From Peribacillus simplex (GTDB lineage: Bacteria > Bacillota > Bacilli > Bacillales > DSM-1321): a DNA stretch of 64,000 bases. This document shows, piece after piece, positions 52,165-61,485 of the stretch (positions are counted from its first letter, which is position 1; each line of letters begins with the position of its first letter). The stretch covers positions 62,001 through 126,000 of the forward strand of contig NZ_LNNH01000029.1 of the NCBI RefSeq assembly GCF_001542915.1, in the 5' to 3' direction. The notes beneath the pieces are model-generated. The model was not told the DNA's origin, ran no database searches, and worked only from the letters and a program-made list of their open reading frames with translations. The position numbers and the translations under genes were made by a program.

Positions 52165-55100
52165 AGGCCGCGTGTCCCCCTTCCATTCAGATTCATTAAA
52201 TGATCTCTTAATGAAAAAGCCAGCTTCCTAGTTACTTTCCCGCGCTTCGCCAAGCGCCACAATTTTCTCAGCACGGTCACCTTTGAGAGTTTTTTATAGA
52301 AGGAAACTCTCCTTGGCCTCAATCTTTTTTCATTTTTAACAATATTATCATATATACGTTCGCTATTTTTATTGTCGATATTAGCAAAATAATGGCTTCT
52401 TTTCTCCTTGAAGATATCTTGTTCCTCAAAGTTGTTACGCACACTATTTTCAATCGAAGTGATCAATTCATCCGGATCAAGTGCCTGATCACCGAATAAC
52501 TCCTTGTTCATATCCATGTAGCTTCCTTGTAATTCCGTATATTCTTCAAGATCGAACTGATAAAAAATTGTCGGTTTTTCAAGATAGTACATATCCCAAG
52601 CTACACTTGAGTAGTCTGTGATCAAAAGCGCCGATTCACGAATCAACTTGCTGATATTGACATCCCCGAACTTGATGATCTCGATCTGGTCACAAGTTGT
52701 ATGGAATTGATCGATAAATGGCTGGAATTTGGGATGGACATAAAACTTCAATTCGACATCGTGCATCCGAAGTAAATCCATCAATTTCTCGGAATTCAAT
52801 AAACCGATATAATTTTTAAAGTAATTCGATTCGATGAATTCTTCGTTTGACACTTCATTAAGCCAATTTCTCCAAGTAGGCATCAAGAATATTTGGCGTT
52901 TTATCGGAGTTTCTTCTTTGTTTACGTCATCCCAGCGACTCAAACCGGTGACGATGATATCCTTCTCATTATATCCAAAATAGTTTTTCACGATTTCTTT
53001 TTCGAAATCTGAAGACGTAACGAACAAATCCACTTCCTCTGAAGATCCCTTATTTAACGTACTGTCTATTTTCTTTAAACCAAGAACTCCGTGTTGCAGG
53101 AAGACAATCCGCTTTCTTCTCAGATACTCCATCACTTTGCCCTTTTGTACACGCCACACATAGGAATGGCCCTTGGTTTCAGAAGCGATGAGCAATTTGG
53201 AAGCGAATAAGTACACCAAGTGTTTAACGCTCATGAAATGGATTACACGGTCCTCGAACCCTTTAAGATTGGCCAGATCAGGAGAATCTTTCTTAATGAT
53301 ATAAAAGACATTTCTTTCCGGTTTTTCGTTGTAGCAATATTTAAAGAAGTGGTAGCCATTATCTTGTGCAGTTTCGGACATCTTCTCGTACACAAGCCAG
53401 ATATTTTTATGATCATAATACCTATTAAGCATTTGATAAATGATGTAGGAAAATTTTTCTTTCCACTTGTAGATTGGCGCTTCATATAAGCTTTTCATTC
53501 TATATGTTAACGCAAGGGAGTTGCTCCTTGTAATGTAAGGGTATACGACATGATCGGCATCCTTTTGGTATGAATGATCCCTGATTGTCCCATTCAATTT
53601 TTTCCGGACATGGTCTGTTGGACGCTTAAGCTTAATTTCGTAGTCCTCGCCTTCAACGTCGACCAATACGTAGAAATCCCAATAAAATTGTTCAAATTCA
53701 TGTTCGGCCAAATTGACTTTGGCTAGTATGCTCTTCTTCTTTACAGTCACCGGGATCTGCGCAAATGCTTCATTATTACGATGCCTCAGTAGCATTCCCT
53801 TCACTTGATAACTTTCAGCGTCTGGCAAGGAAAGCGTTATTTCGATTTCAAGTATCGATTTTTTTAGAGACACATTCTTAATTAGAATTTTTGACTTTAA
53901 TTTTTCATGCCGAAGCGCAAACTCTGTACCGATAACAAAAGAGAGTTCATTCCGTGCTGTTAAATACGGTGTAAAAACATTCTCCTCATCGACCTCGACC
54001 GAACGTAAATACCTTTCTTCCATCGGAAGTTTCTTTTGATCGTAAAAACCAACCCGATTCACTTCCATAATATTCGCATACGTTATCTCAATGGAAACGT
54101 CCCACCTAGATGGGGTGATTCCGCATCTAATGAACGATTCCAAATTTGAGTAGATTCCAATATTCCGGGAGCTTTTGTTCACGGTAGCCGGCACCCGATG
54201 AATTTCACCGCTTTGTCTATTTTTCATCACAATCTGCACGGAGTTTATATCGGCATCTTGGATATTTTCTATCGAAAAAGACAATTCATATTTATGAAAG
54301 CTTAAGTCATGCATGGGCAGCCTATTTTTCGTAATATAGAAACTCGCATTATTGATTTTTTCTTCACTTTTTCCTAATAATATTCCCAACTCTGCTTTAG
54401 GCGATATATAAGCCATTGCCTGGGTTTTTATGTCTTCAAGAGGCACCTGTCCCATTTGAGGAGCTTTAGGTGCTGAAAAGTGCTTTAATTTCCTTACCTG
54501 CACTTCCCCGGCCACAACCTCTTTGACATAAACCTTCCACTTTTGACCCTCTTTAAAGAAACGATCATTAAATATTTTTTTCAAATCAATGATCAATCGT
54601 TGCCCATCCTGTTTGAATTCGTGCGTTTGTATCCACTCCGCCGATGTACTCTTTTCAAAAACGACGGAAGCGGACTGACAGGAAGGTTCCATCAAACGAA
54701 CTTGAAGATGGTCACCCATTATTTCAAATTCATCAAAGTACAGCGTCTTTTGGCTTTCGGTCGCATCACTTAGAGAATCCATTTCGTAAAAGGAGAGCTC
54801 ACGATGGGTCTGAACAAGGTTTGGATGGAACAGAAGCTTAAATGACTTCAACACCTTGCCGACTTTCGCTTCCACATACACATCGGCAGCCGTAGGAATT
54901 TCAGCCAGCTTGGATACATCCACTTCCAGTGAATTCTTTTCGCCCTGCACTGCTCCAATCGCTGAGGTATGCTTGGTGACCGGATCATATATAGTGAGTA
55001 ATGCCTTACCTAACTCCCCTTCTTCATGGAAAAACCTTGCCTTAACTCCTGCCACTTCCATCTCTGTAATATGTAAAGTATCTGAAACCACTTTACAGGA

Positions 55101-55553
55101 GGCACGGAATACGCTTGCTGAATTACCGTACATTATACTTAGGGTATTTTTTTTGTTCAGGAAGATGGTCGCAGTTTCCGTTTGTGAAATTTGATAATAA
55201 GAGCGGGCGAACAATCGATTCTTCAATCTTTTAATTGTAGGCTTTGTCAGTCTGAACAACTCTTCGTTCATTTTAAGCAAAATGGTATACGTTGTCCTAT
55301 GGACATCTGGCCAGTTCATATTATCAAGTGTGATGGTCAAACGGGTTTCTTCGTTCAAACTTTCACAATTTACATGCTCGTAAATATGTTCTTCCTTTGT
55401 ATCATTATTTCGAAATATCAAGTTGGCTGATTCTATAATTCCATTCAGGATTATTTCAATCTTTGAGCCATTTAAATTAAAATCGGTTGCATGAATCGCT
55501 TCCACTAGTTGATCACCTTTTTTTCCATGTAATGTAGCACTTTGTTTGTTCAT
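52146..55553 (-). CDS. Large CDP-glycerol glycerophosphotransferase family protein (1135 aa)
   Basis: The larger paralogue: C-terminal TagF-like domain (about 700-1100; FLQHGVLGLKK about 819, HPKFQPFI about 943, ITDYSSVAWDMY) and a roughly 700-residue N-terminal region built of at least four related beta modules, each with a PYxT-like motif (about 139, 386, 531 FTPYLTARNELSFVIG, 674 VYPYITRSNSLALTY). The ATG at 55553 has a poor site; a GTG at 55505 (17th codon) follows AAAAGGTGATC and may be the real start. First gene of a two-gene operon. Confidence 0.85.
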   Translation of the reverse strand: MNKQSATLHGKKGDQLVEAIHATDFNLNGSKIEIILNGIIESANLIFRNNDTKEEHIYEHVNCESLNEETRLTITLDNMNWPDVHRTTYTILLKMNEELFRLTKPTIKRLKNRLFARSYYQISQTETATIFLNKKNTLSIMYGNSASVFRASCKVVSDTLHITEMEVAGVKARFFHEEGELGKALLTIYDPVTKHTSAIGAVQGEKNSLEVDVSKLAEIPTAADVYVEAKVGKVLKSFKLLFHPNLVQTHRELSFYEMDSLSDATESQKTLYFDEFEIMGDHLQVRLMEPSCQSASVVFEKSTSAEWIQTHEFKQDGQRLIIDLKKIFNDRFFKEGQKWKVYVKEVVAGEVQVRKLKHFSAPKAPQMGQVPLEDIKTQAMAYISPKAELGILLGKSEEKINNASFYITKNRLPMHDLSFHKYELSFSIENIQDADINSVQIVMKNRQSGEIHRVPATVNKSSRNIGIYSNLESFIRCGITPSRWDVSIEITYANIMEVNRVGFYDQKKLPMEERYLRSVEVDEENVFTPYLTARNELSFVIGTEFALRHEKLKSKILIKNVSLKKSILEIEITLSLPDAESYQVKGMLLRHRNNEAFAQIPVTVKKKSILAKVNLAEHEFEQFYWDFYVLVDVEGEDYEIKLKRPTDHVRKKLNGTIRDHSYQKDADHVVYPYITRSNSLALTYRMKSLYEAPIYKWKEKFSYIIYQMLNRYYDHKNIWLVYEKMSETAQDNGYHFFKYCYNEKPERNVFYIIKKDSPDLANLKGFEDRVIHFMSVKHLVYLFASKLLIASETKGHSYVWRVQKGKVMEYLRRKRIVFLQHGVLGLKKIDSTLNKGSSEEVDLFVTSSDFEKEIVKNYFGYNEKDIIVTGLSRWDDVNKEETPIKRQIFLMPTWRNWLNEVSNEEFIESNYFKNYIGLLNSEKLMDLLRMHDVELKFYVHPKFQPFIDQFHTTCDQIEIIKFGDVNISKLIRESALLITDYSSVAWDMYYLEKPTIFYQFDLEEYTELQGSYMDMNKELFGDQALDPDELITSIENSVRNNFEEQDIFKEKRSHYFANIDNKNSERIYDNIVKNEKRLRPRRVSFYKKLSKVTVLRKLWRLAKRGKVTRKLAFSLRDHLMNLNGRGTRGLWNRRR

Positions 55554-56212
55554 TCTCTTTGACTAACATCCCATAAGAGAACAGTCGTTATTTTTATTGT
55601 ACATGACAATCCCTTGCTTAAAATATATTCTAATAATTCCATAAATTAAGATATTGTGGTTCTTTTTATTATTTAGTAGATTGCATGCTTCTAAACATAA
55701 AATTATACCAAATCATGCGAATAACATCAAAACTTCATGAGACCAAAGTGGGTGTTTTTTCCTTATTTTAGAAAATCAATTTTGTTCACCTGATTAATTT
55801 TCACTCCCCTTCTTTTAGGTGATTATTCCTGATCCATATGCTTCAACCCCCTATAATAAAGGGACTCGGACCTACTACCTTCTGTACTTGTCCCTAACCA
55901 GCTTACATGCACTCACACAAATTCTTAGATCCGTTCGCGCAAAAAAATATTTTTATCGAGTTGAAAACAGCTAGGAACGGACCGCTCGCGGATAAGCGAG
56001 TGCATGAAGCGGAAAGGAACGATCGCAGTCCAACCTCTTAATCATGATTACGGCCTCATCAACAAAAATAACTGTAAGCAGCCTCCATTATTTGCGAGTT
56101 TGCCTACAGTCTAAATGGCTTATTACGCTTTTTACAAGCATGAAAACCTCTCACTCTTCCTTCCATCAGTCAATTGTCAGGAACTGATTACGTATTCTCT
56201 TGACAATATACC
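55554..56212. other. Long intergenic region with repeat remnants
   Basis: About 660 bases between two leftward units, with no gene. The AT-rich right flank of the glycerophosphotransferase operon (55554-55860) should hold its promoter. The rest contains a repeat remnant and a hairpin, listed separately. Confidence 0.45.
55985..56113 (+). repeat. Degenerate intergenic repeat with terminal hairpin, copy 3
   Basis: GATAAGCGAGTGCATGAAGC then GGAAAGGAACG is related to the minus strand of 14218-14256. About 45 bases later a hairpin with arms ACTGTAAGCA and TGCCTACAGT (56069-56113) is related to that at 30121-30165. The hairpin may also terminate the MBL gene. Confidence 0.5.
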
Positions 56213-57037
56213 CTACTTCCTTGTTTTCTCACTTGCATCCAGAACATTTTCTTTCAATATCGATGTAATGATATGCTCCGAATCCCATTCATGCTCCGAT
56301 ATTTCGATAAGGGGGTATCGATGGGGTAAAACGAGATGCTGAATCTCACGCACCGTTCGTCCTTGTTCATGCAAAAGCAAAATTTCACCACGGAGGTTTT
56401 CCAAATAATCGAGTTTTTTTCTGAACATATCCTTTCCATTCGGAACATGCCCGGCATGGCAACAAAACATCTCCCCAAAGTCATAGTGAAGCAATCTTTT
56501 TATGGAATTAATGATTACCGGAACGGACTCTTCCCGCAGAACAAGTTTTGTTTTTGGAGTGACGAAAAGATCGCCTGAAAAAAGCATGCCGGTATTGCGA
56601 TTCAAATACACCATATGGTCATGCGCATGACCGGGGGTGTAAATCGGCTCCCATGCTTGGCTTCGGGAATGAACGGCCTCCCCAAGCGGCTCAGCTTTGA
56701 AAGCATCCCTCCTTCCCCAAAACATTTTACGATAAGCGGGATATTCTGCATCTTTCGCACAAGCCTCAACCGACATCGTATGAATGAATATCGGAACCTT
56801 TTTATGTTCCTGAATCCAGGCGGCTCCTCCCGTATGGTCTTCATGATAATGCGTAAGGGCCACCGAATCGAAGTCGGCTGACTCAAAGAAAGGAATGAGT
56901 CCATCCATTAAAATCTGGGCGCCCGTATCAATCAGAAGACCGTCCGTTAGAAACACATAAACGCTCATCCCCGACCTGGCTCCCCCCGGAATTCCGTGCA
57001 CACAAACCACATCATTTACCGTCTTAACCTCTATCAT
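56213..57037 (-). CDS. MBL-fold metallo-hydrolase
   Basis: A 274-residue metallo-beta-lactamase-fold hydrolase with zinc motif HYHEDH (ALTHYHEDHTGG), GHAHDH (about 148), FSGDLF, and CCHAGHVPNG near 205. It resembles lactonase/thioesterase-type members. The ATG at 57037 is chosen over 57049 for better spacing from GGGTG. Substrate unknown. Divergent from the SAM riboswitch-metNIQ unit. Confidence 0.85.
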   Translation of the reverse strand: MIEVKTVNDVVCVHGIPGGARSGMSVYVFLTDGLLIDTGAQILMDGLIPFFESADFDSVALTHYHEDHTGGAAWIQEHKKVPIFIHTMSVEACAKDAEYPAYRKMFWGRRDAFKAEPLGEAVHSRSQAWEPIYTPGHAHDHMVYLNRNTGMLFSGDLFVTPKTKLVLREESVPVIINSIKRLLHYDFGEMFCCHAGHVPNGKDMFRKKLDYLENLRGEILLLHEQGRTVREIQHLVLPHRYPLIEISEHEWDSEHIITSILKENVLDASEKTRK

Positions 57038-57180
57038 GAACCTGCACACCCTTCATATTATAAGATAGCTACACTCCACGTTTTTTCTATTTATTACAAT
57101 AAATGTATTACCATCCCCCCCCATTTGACAAGGAATTAATGGAACAAGCAAAAAAAATTATTCTAAAATCACAGAATTCA

Positions 57181-57209
57181 TTGACAATGAGGTGATTAAC
57201 AAATACTAT
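57181..57209 (+). promoter_or_regulatory. Sigma-A promoter of metNIQ
   Basis: TTGACA (57181-57186), 17 bases, TACTAT (57204-57209), about 44 bases before the riboswitch. Confidence 0.75.
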
Positions 57210-57252
57210 AGAATATATTAAAAAAATTGAAATATTCCAAAATAATAATTTA

Positions 57253-57355
57253 CTTATCAAGAGTGACGGAGGGATCAGGCCCTGTGATGTCCGGCAACCG
57301 CCCCAATCGGGAACGGTGCCACTTCCTGCAGAATGATTGCATTCTGAAAGATAAG
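57253..57355 (+). ncRNA. SAM-I (S-box) riboswitch
   Basis: Complete S-box: CTTATCAAGAGTGACGGAGG, GATCAGGCCCTGTGATGTCC, GGCAACCG, GGTGCCACTTCCTGC, then GAAAGATAAG that closes the P1 helix with the 5' CTTATC. High SAM should promote the terminator at 57371-57406 and shut off metNIQ. Confidence 0.97.
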
Positions 57356-57370
57356 ACGAGATATAATTTC

Positions 57371-57406
57371 GCTGCCTCTTTCTGAATGATAGAGACAGTT
57401 TTTTTT
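57371..57406 (+). terminator. S-box terminator
   Basis: CTGCCTCT and AGAGACAG (one mismatch) around TTCTGAATGAT, then TTTTTTTT. Confidence 0.85.
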
Positions 57407-57426
57407 ATGCTTAAGGGGGTTGGCTC

Positions 57427-58443
57427 ATGATTGAAATCCGTTCAGTCAGGAAGGAATACATATCGAAGAAAAACCGAGTTATCGGAGTGGATAACGTATC
57501 TTTAACCATTCAAAAAGGGGAAGTATATGGAATTGTCGGCTACAGCGGAGCAGGCAAAAGCTCATTACTTCGCTGCTTGAATTTGCTTGAACGTCCGACA
57601 GCAGGAAATATCATCATTGACGGAACTGACTTAACCTCTTTATCTAGCAAGGAGCTGCGTAAGCAACGTCAAAAAATCGGAATGATCTTTCAGCACTTTT
57701 CCCTGGTCAGTTCCAAAACCGTTTTTGAAAATGTGGCTTTTGCCTTGAAGGCAGCGCATCAATCGAAGGGAGCCATTACGTTACGTGTTTTACAACTGTT
57801 GGATATCGTAGGACTCAGCGACAAAAAGGATGTTTATCCCGCCCAACTTAGCGGCGGCCAGAAGCAGCGGGTCGGAATCGCTCGTGCATTAGCCAATGAT
57901 CCCACTGTATTGTTATGTGATGAGGCGACTTCAGCCCTTGATCCCACCACGACTAAAGCCATCTTACAGCTACTGAAGAAAATCAGTCGCGAACTTGGCA
58001 TCACCATCGTATTGATTACACATGAAATGGAAGTGGTCAAGGAACTATGCCATCGGGTCGCGGTCATGCAGGATGGGCGGGTGATAGAAGAAGGTTCTGT
58101 TTATGAAATATTTTCACAGCCTAAAGAGGAGTTAACGAAAAAATTCATTAGCAGTGTACTGGATTTTGAGCTTCCCTCACATTTGATTGAGGAAAGTGAA
58201 GGCACGATCATAAAAATTCAATTCGAAGGGCAAACGGCAGGTGAATCGATTCTCTCCGATACCCTACAATCTTATTCGGTAAAGGGTAATATCCTGCACG
58301 GGAAAATCGAGTATATTCAGGATATACCTTTAGGGATATTGATCATCGAATTGAATGGCGATGCTGCTGAAATCCATTCGGCATTAGCCTATATAAAGAA
58401 TCGTACCAGCTCTGTGGAGGTGCTAAAACATGTCACTGCTTGA
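57427..58443 (+). CDS. metN: Methionine ABC transporter ATP-binding protein
   Basis: A 338-residue ATPase of the MetNIQ D/L-methionine importer. Walker A GYSGAGKSS (about 37), signature LSGGQKQR, Walker B VLLCDEATSALDP, switch LITHEME, and a C-terminal NIL (ACT-like) regulatory domain (about 260-338). The ATG at 57427 follows AAGGGGG. It overlaps metI by 14 bases and lies behind the SAM riboswitch. Confidence 0.95.
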   Translation: MIEIRSVRKEYISKKNRVIGVDNVSLTIQKGEVYGIVGYSGAGKSSLLRCLNLLERPTAGNIIIDGTDLTSLSSKELRKQRQKIGMIFQHFSLVSSKTVFENVAFALKAAHQSKGAITLRVLQLLDIVGLSDKKDVYPAQLSGGQKQRVGIARALANDPTVLLCDEATSALDPTTTKAILQLLKKISRELGITIVLITHEMEVVKELCHRVAVMQDGRVIEEGSVYEIFSQPKEELTKKFISSVLDFELPSHLIEESEGTIIKIQFEGQTAGESILSDTLQSYSVKGNILHGKIEYIQDIPLGILIIELNGDAAEIHSALAYIKNRTSSVEVLKHVTA

Positions 58444-59098
58444 TTCCATCATCAATATCCTGCCTGACCTTAATAAAGCATTCATTGAAACGATTTATAT
58501 GGTGGGTGTCTCACTGGCGGTTGCCCTTCTTATCGGCTTGCCGCTTGGCGTATTACTGTTTACGACAACGAGGAACTTGTTCTTCGAAAATAGTGTCTTG
58601 AATCGTTCTCTCGGCTTCGTAGTCAATATTGTCCGTTCCATCCCATTCATCATTCTCTTGGTCGCCCTCCTTCCTTTAACGAATTTGCTTACGGGATCGA
58701 CGATAGGACCAAAGGCTGCTTCCGTATCCCTCTCCGTTTCCGCGATACCTTTTTTTGCAAGGATCGTTGAATCGGCATTGCGCGAAATAGACAAAGGGGT
58801 GATTGAGGCGGCAATCGCCGTCGGTGCCACGCCGTGGATGATCATAAAAGATGTACTTCTGCCTGAGGCAAAACCGGGTATCATCCAAGGACTTACATTA
58901 ACGACCATTTCCCTTATCGGTTATTCCGCCATGGCAGGAACGATTGGGGGAGGCGGAATTGGTGACCTGGCCATCAGGTTCGGATATTACCGCTATGATA
59001 ATACGGTCATGATCACGACGATCGTCGTCTTGATCTGCCTTGTACAAATCATCCAAATGCTTGGTGACAAGGCGTCATATTTAGTCAACAAACGATAG
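58430..59098 (+). CDS. metI: Methionine ABC transporter permease
   Basis: A 222-residue permease with five transmembrane helices. The EAA loop is visible in EAAIAVGATPWMIIKDVLLP, the contact with MetN. The ATG at 58430 follows GGAGGTG within the metN 3' end, so translation is coupled. Confidence 0.95.
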   Translation: MSLLDSIINILPDLNKAFIETIYMVGVSLAVALLIGLPLGVLLFTTTRNLFFENSVLNRSLGFVVNIVRSIPFIILLVALLPLTNLLTGSTIGPKAASVSLSVSAIPFFARIVESALREIDKGVIEAAIAVGATPWMIIKDVLLPEAKPGIIQGLTLTTISLIGYSAMAGTIGGGGIGDLAIRFGYYRYDNTVMITTIVVLICLVQIIQMLGDKASYLVNKR

Positions 59099-59155
59099 AA
59101 TCTTTCTTTTACCCATGATTCAAACCATACATAACATTTTTAGGAGGAAGTTTAT

Positions 59156-59977
59156 ATGAAGAAAATAGCTTCGTTATTATCGGTATGTGCCCTTGCCCTT
59201 GGGTTGACGGCTTGCGGAAGCGACAATGCATCCCCAAAAACCGAAGACAAAAAAGAATTGAAGATCGGGGCGACCACCGGCCCATACGCCGATATGGTCA
59301 ATGAAGCCATCAAACCAGGTCTGGAGGATCTCGGCTACAAGGTGGAAATCGTTGAATTCACTGATTATATCCAGCCGAATAAGTCGCTTGGCAACGACTC
59401 GATCGACGCAAACCTATTCCAGCATAAAGTGTATATGGAAAACTTCGCTAAAGAAAATAATCTAAAGCTCTCTGACCTTATCATCGTTCCTACAGCACCG
59501 ATGGGGATTTACTCGAACAATTATAAATCGTTAAAAGACATTAAAGACGGCGCATCCTTGGCTTTGCCAAATGATCCGGTCAACCTTGCACGTGCACTTA
59601 AAGTATTGGTCGATGAAAAGTTGATTGAAGTCGATCCAGATGTCGATCCTTTAAAAATTTCTGAAAAAGACGTAACGAAAAACCCTAAAAATATCCAATT
59701 CAAGCCATTGGAATCCGCCCAATTGCCTCGGGCAACGGAAAGTGTCGATCTATCCGCGGTGCCAGGCAATTTCGCGCTTGCAGCAAAAATGAAGCTTGAG
59801 GACGCCCTTGTATTGGAAAATATGCCAGATATGTATCGAAACGTCGTCGCTGTGAATACAAAAGATGTAGACGCTCAATATGCCAAGGATATTAAAAAAG
59901 TGGTAGAGTCCTCCGAGTTTGAAAAAGTGATCGATAGCCATTTCGTCGGTTTCGGAAAACCTGATTGGATGAAGTGA
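59156..59977 (+). CDS. metQ: Methionine-binding lipoprotein
   Basis: A 273-residue NlpA/MetQ solute-binding lipoprotein: lipobox LTAC with Cys20, then the NlpA fold (KIGATTGPYADMVN, NDSIDANLFQHKVYME, VDLSAVPGNFA). It binds methionine outside the membrane and passes it to MetNI. The ATG at 59156 follows AGGAGGAAG. Confidence 0.95.
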   Translation: MKKIASLLSVCALALGLTACGSDNASPKTEDKKELKIGATTGPYADMVNEAIKPGLEDLGYKVEIVEFTDYIQPNKSLGNDSIDANLFQHKVYMENFAKENNLKLSDLIIVPTAPMGIYSNNYKSLKDIKDGASLALPNDPVNLARALKVLVDEKLIEVDPDVDPLKISEKDVTKNPKNIQFKPLESAQLPRATESVDLSAVPGNFALAAKMKLEDALVLENMPDMYRNVVAVNTKDVDAQYAKDIKKVVESSEFEKVIDSHFVGFGKPDWMK

Positions 59978-59999
59978 TCGACCAAAAAACTTAAATTCG

Positions 60000-60032
60000 A
60001 GGCCTGCGTCCCTTTTTGTGGAACAGGCCTTT
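60000..60032 (+). terminator. Possible terminator after metQ
   Basis: AGGCCTG and CAGGCCT arms with a T-rich loop, and only a short T run after. It may allow partial read-through into the dehydrogenase gene. Confidence 0.5.
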
Positions 60033-60053
60033 ACATGAAGGAGAAAAAAAACG

Positions 60054-61160
60054 ATGAATACCCTACTGGAAGTCCGCAGCGGTCCCTCCTACTATGCCTG
60101 CATGGCTAATATTCTCGATACGCTGGAAACAAAACTAAATAAAGCGAACATGCGTAAAGTGCTTGTTATTCACGGAGACAAATCGTGGGAAGTGGCTGAA
60201 CCCTTCTTTCCTGCATTAGAAAATGTCGAAACGAAACTTTTAAAATATAATGGGGAGTGCAGTGATCTTGAGATTGAGCGTGTGGTTAAGTACGCACAGG
60301 AAGAAAACGTGGATGTCTTAATCGGAATTGGCGGAGGCAAGCTGCTCGACCTTGCCAAATCAGCGGGAAACTCCATTGGAAAGGAAATCATCCTCATTCC
60401 GACCCTCGCTTCCACTTGTGCCGCTTGGACACCATTAAGCGTCATTTATGATCGTAACGGTTCATATGTGCGGTTCGATATTCATGAAAAAAGCGCCTGG
60501 ATGTTACTGATCGAGCCAGGAATACTGCTGGACTCGCCTATTGCCTATCTCCGGGCAGGAATCGGTGATACATTGGCGAAATGGTATGAGGGCAATGCAC
60601 TCGTAGAAAAAATTGCGACCAAGTCCACCTGCATTGAATTGGCACACATAGCCGCGAAGCAATGCCAGGAAGTTTTATTGACACATGGAGAAGAAGCCCT
60701 GGCGGATTTGACAAAGGGAAAATGGACGGATTCCCTTCAGCGTGTAATGGAAACGAATATCGTCACGAGTGGCCTAGTGGGAGGCTTTGGTGACCAGTTC
60801 CTGCGAATTGCAGGTGCCCACTCCATTCATAATGGCATGACCTCCCTTGAACAAACTCATCATTTACTGCATGGGGAAAAAGTGGCATATGGCATTTTAG
60901 TGCAGTTATTGCTAGAAGGAAAATTCTCGGATATCAAACAGCTGCTCCCCATCTACGAATCTCTTAAGCTGCCGAGGACTTTATCCGAAATTGGCCTTAC
61001 CTTGGAGCATAAAGCGGAACTGGAGCAAATGGCCGCCCTATCTGTAATGGAGGGTGAAGCCATCCACCTCCTTTTCCCTGATATAACCATGGAGAAAGTG
61101 GCAGCTGCCATGCAAAACCTTGAAGTCCTTACAAACCCCGCGAGCAAATCCATGAACTAA
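60054..61160 (+). CDS. GldA/HcxA-like iron-containing dehydrogenase
   Basis: A 368-residue group III metal-dependent dehydrogenase: NAD-binding region with DVLIGIGGGKLLDLAK (about 90) and metal ligands Asp in GIGDTLAKWYE (about 170) and His in GAHSIHNGM and LLHGEKVAYG (about 258 and 275). It resembles glycerol dehydrogenase GldA and E. coli HcxA (YbdH, 2-oxo acid reductase). It follows metQ by 76 bases in the same direction, so a link to sulfur amino-acid or 2-oxo-acid metabolism is inferred. Substrate not determined by sequence. The ATG at 60054 follows GAAGGAGAAA. Confidence 0.82.
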   Translation: MNTLLEVRSGPSYYACMANILDTLETKLNKANMRKVLVIHGDKSWEVAEPFFPALENVETKLLKYNGECSDLEIERVVKYAQEENVDVLIGIGGGKLLDLAKSAGNSIGKEIILIPTLASTCAAWTPLSVIYDRNGSYVRFDIHEKSAWMLLIEPGILLDSPIAYLRAGIGDTLAKWYEGNALVEKIATKSTCIELAHIAAKQCQEVLLTHGEEALADLTKGKWTDSLQRVMETNIVTSGLVGGFGDQFLRIAGAHSIHNGMTSLEQTHHLLHGEKVAYGILVQLLLEGKFSDIKQLLPIYESLKLPRTLSEIGLTLEHKAELEQMAALSVMEGEAIHLLFPDITMEKVAAAMQNLEVLTNPASKSMN

Positions 61161-61203
61161 TAGGAGATCCACGACCCACATCGTAAAAGCCATAAAAATA
61201 AAG

Positions 61204-61247
61204 GGTGAGGCATATTATGATTGCAAAATATGCCTCACCCTTTTACT
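61204..61247. terminator. Terminator of the dehydrogenase gene
   Basis: GGGTGAGGCATATT and AATATGCCTCACCC with an intervening loop, then TTTTAC. Confidence 0.85.
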
Positions 61248-61257
61248 TCTTGTACAT

Positions 61258-61414
61258 TCATTTATTAAAAACGGCCCCAGCCAAAATGATGACGAGCCAA
61301 AGCACAATCACTAAACACAGCATAGTGGGCAAGATAGGAATAAACGTTACGAATATTTGTAATTTTTCTTTGAACTCCCTTTTAGAACCATGAGTTTCCT
61401 TTTTTGAAAAACAT
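61258..61414 (-). pseudogene. Small membrane-protein ORF with apparent frameshift
   Basis: On the minus strand, ATG at 61414 (preceded by AGGATG) starts MFFKK, but a run of six A then shifts the frame and a stop follows. One base fewer in that run would give a continuous 51-residue protein: a basic N-terminus (KREFKEKLQ), one hydrophobic segment FVTFIPILPTML and a second LVIVLWLVIILAGAV, then FNK and a stop at 61258. The pattern suggests a broken gene, a slippage site or a sequencing error. Otherwise the stretch between the dehydrogenase and YxkF-like genes is empty. Confidence 0.35.
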
Positions 61415-61432
61415 CTGTTACATCCTATTCTT

Positions 61433-61459
61433 TTGAACTTTATTTTTTTTCGCTATAAT
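61433..61459 (+). promoter_or_regulatory. Candidate promoter of the YxkF-like gene
   Basis: TTGAAC (61433-61438) and a perfect TATAAT (61454-61459), but with only 15 bases between. Confidence 0.35.
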
Positions 61460-61485
61460 GATAGGGAGAAAGAAGGTGAAGAAAA

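Noticed and set aside
61205..61393. 62-codon plus-strand ORF
   Set aside because: It overlaps a terminator hairpin and lies opposite the more protein-like minus-strand frame.
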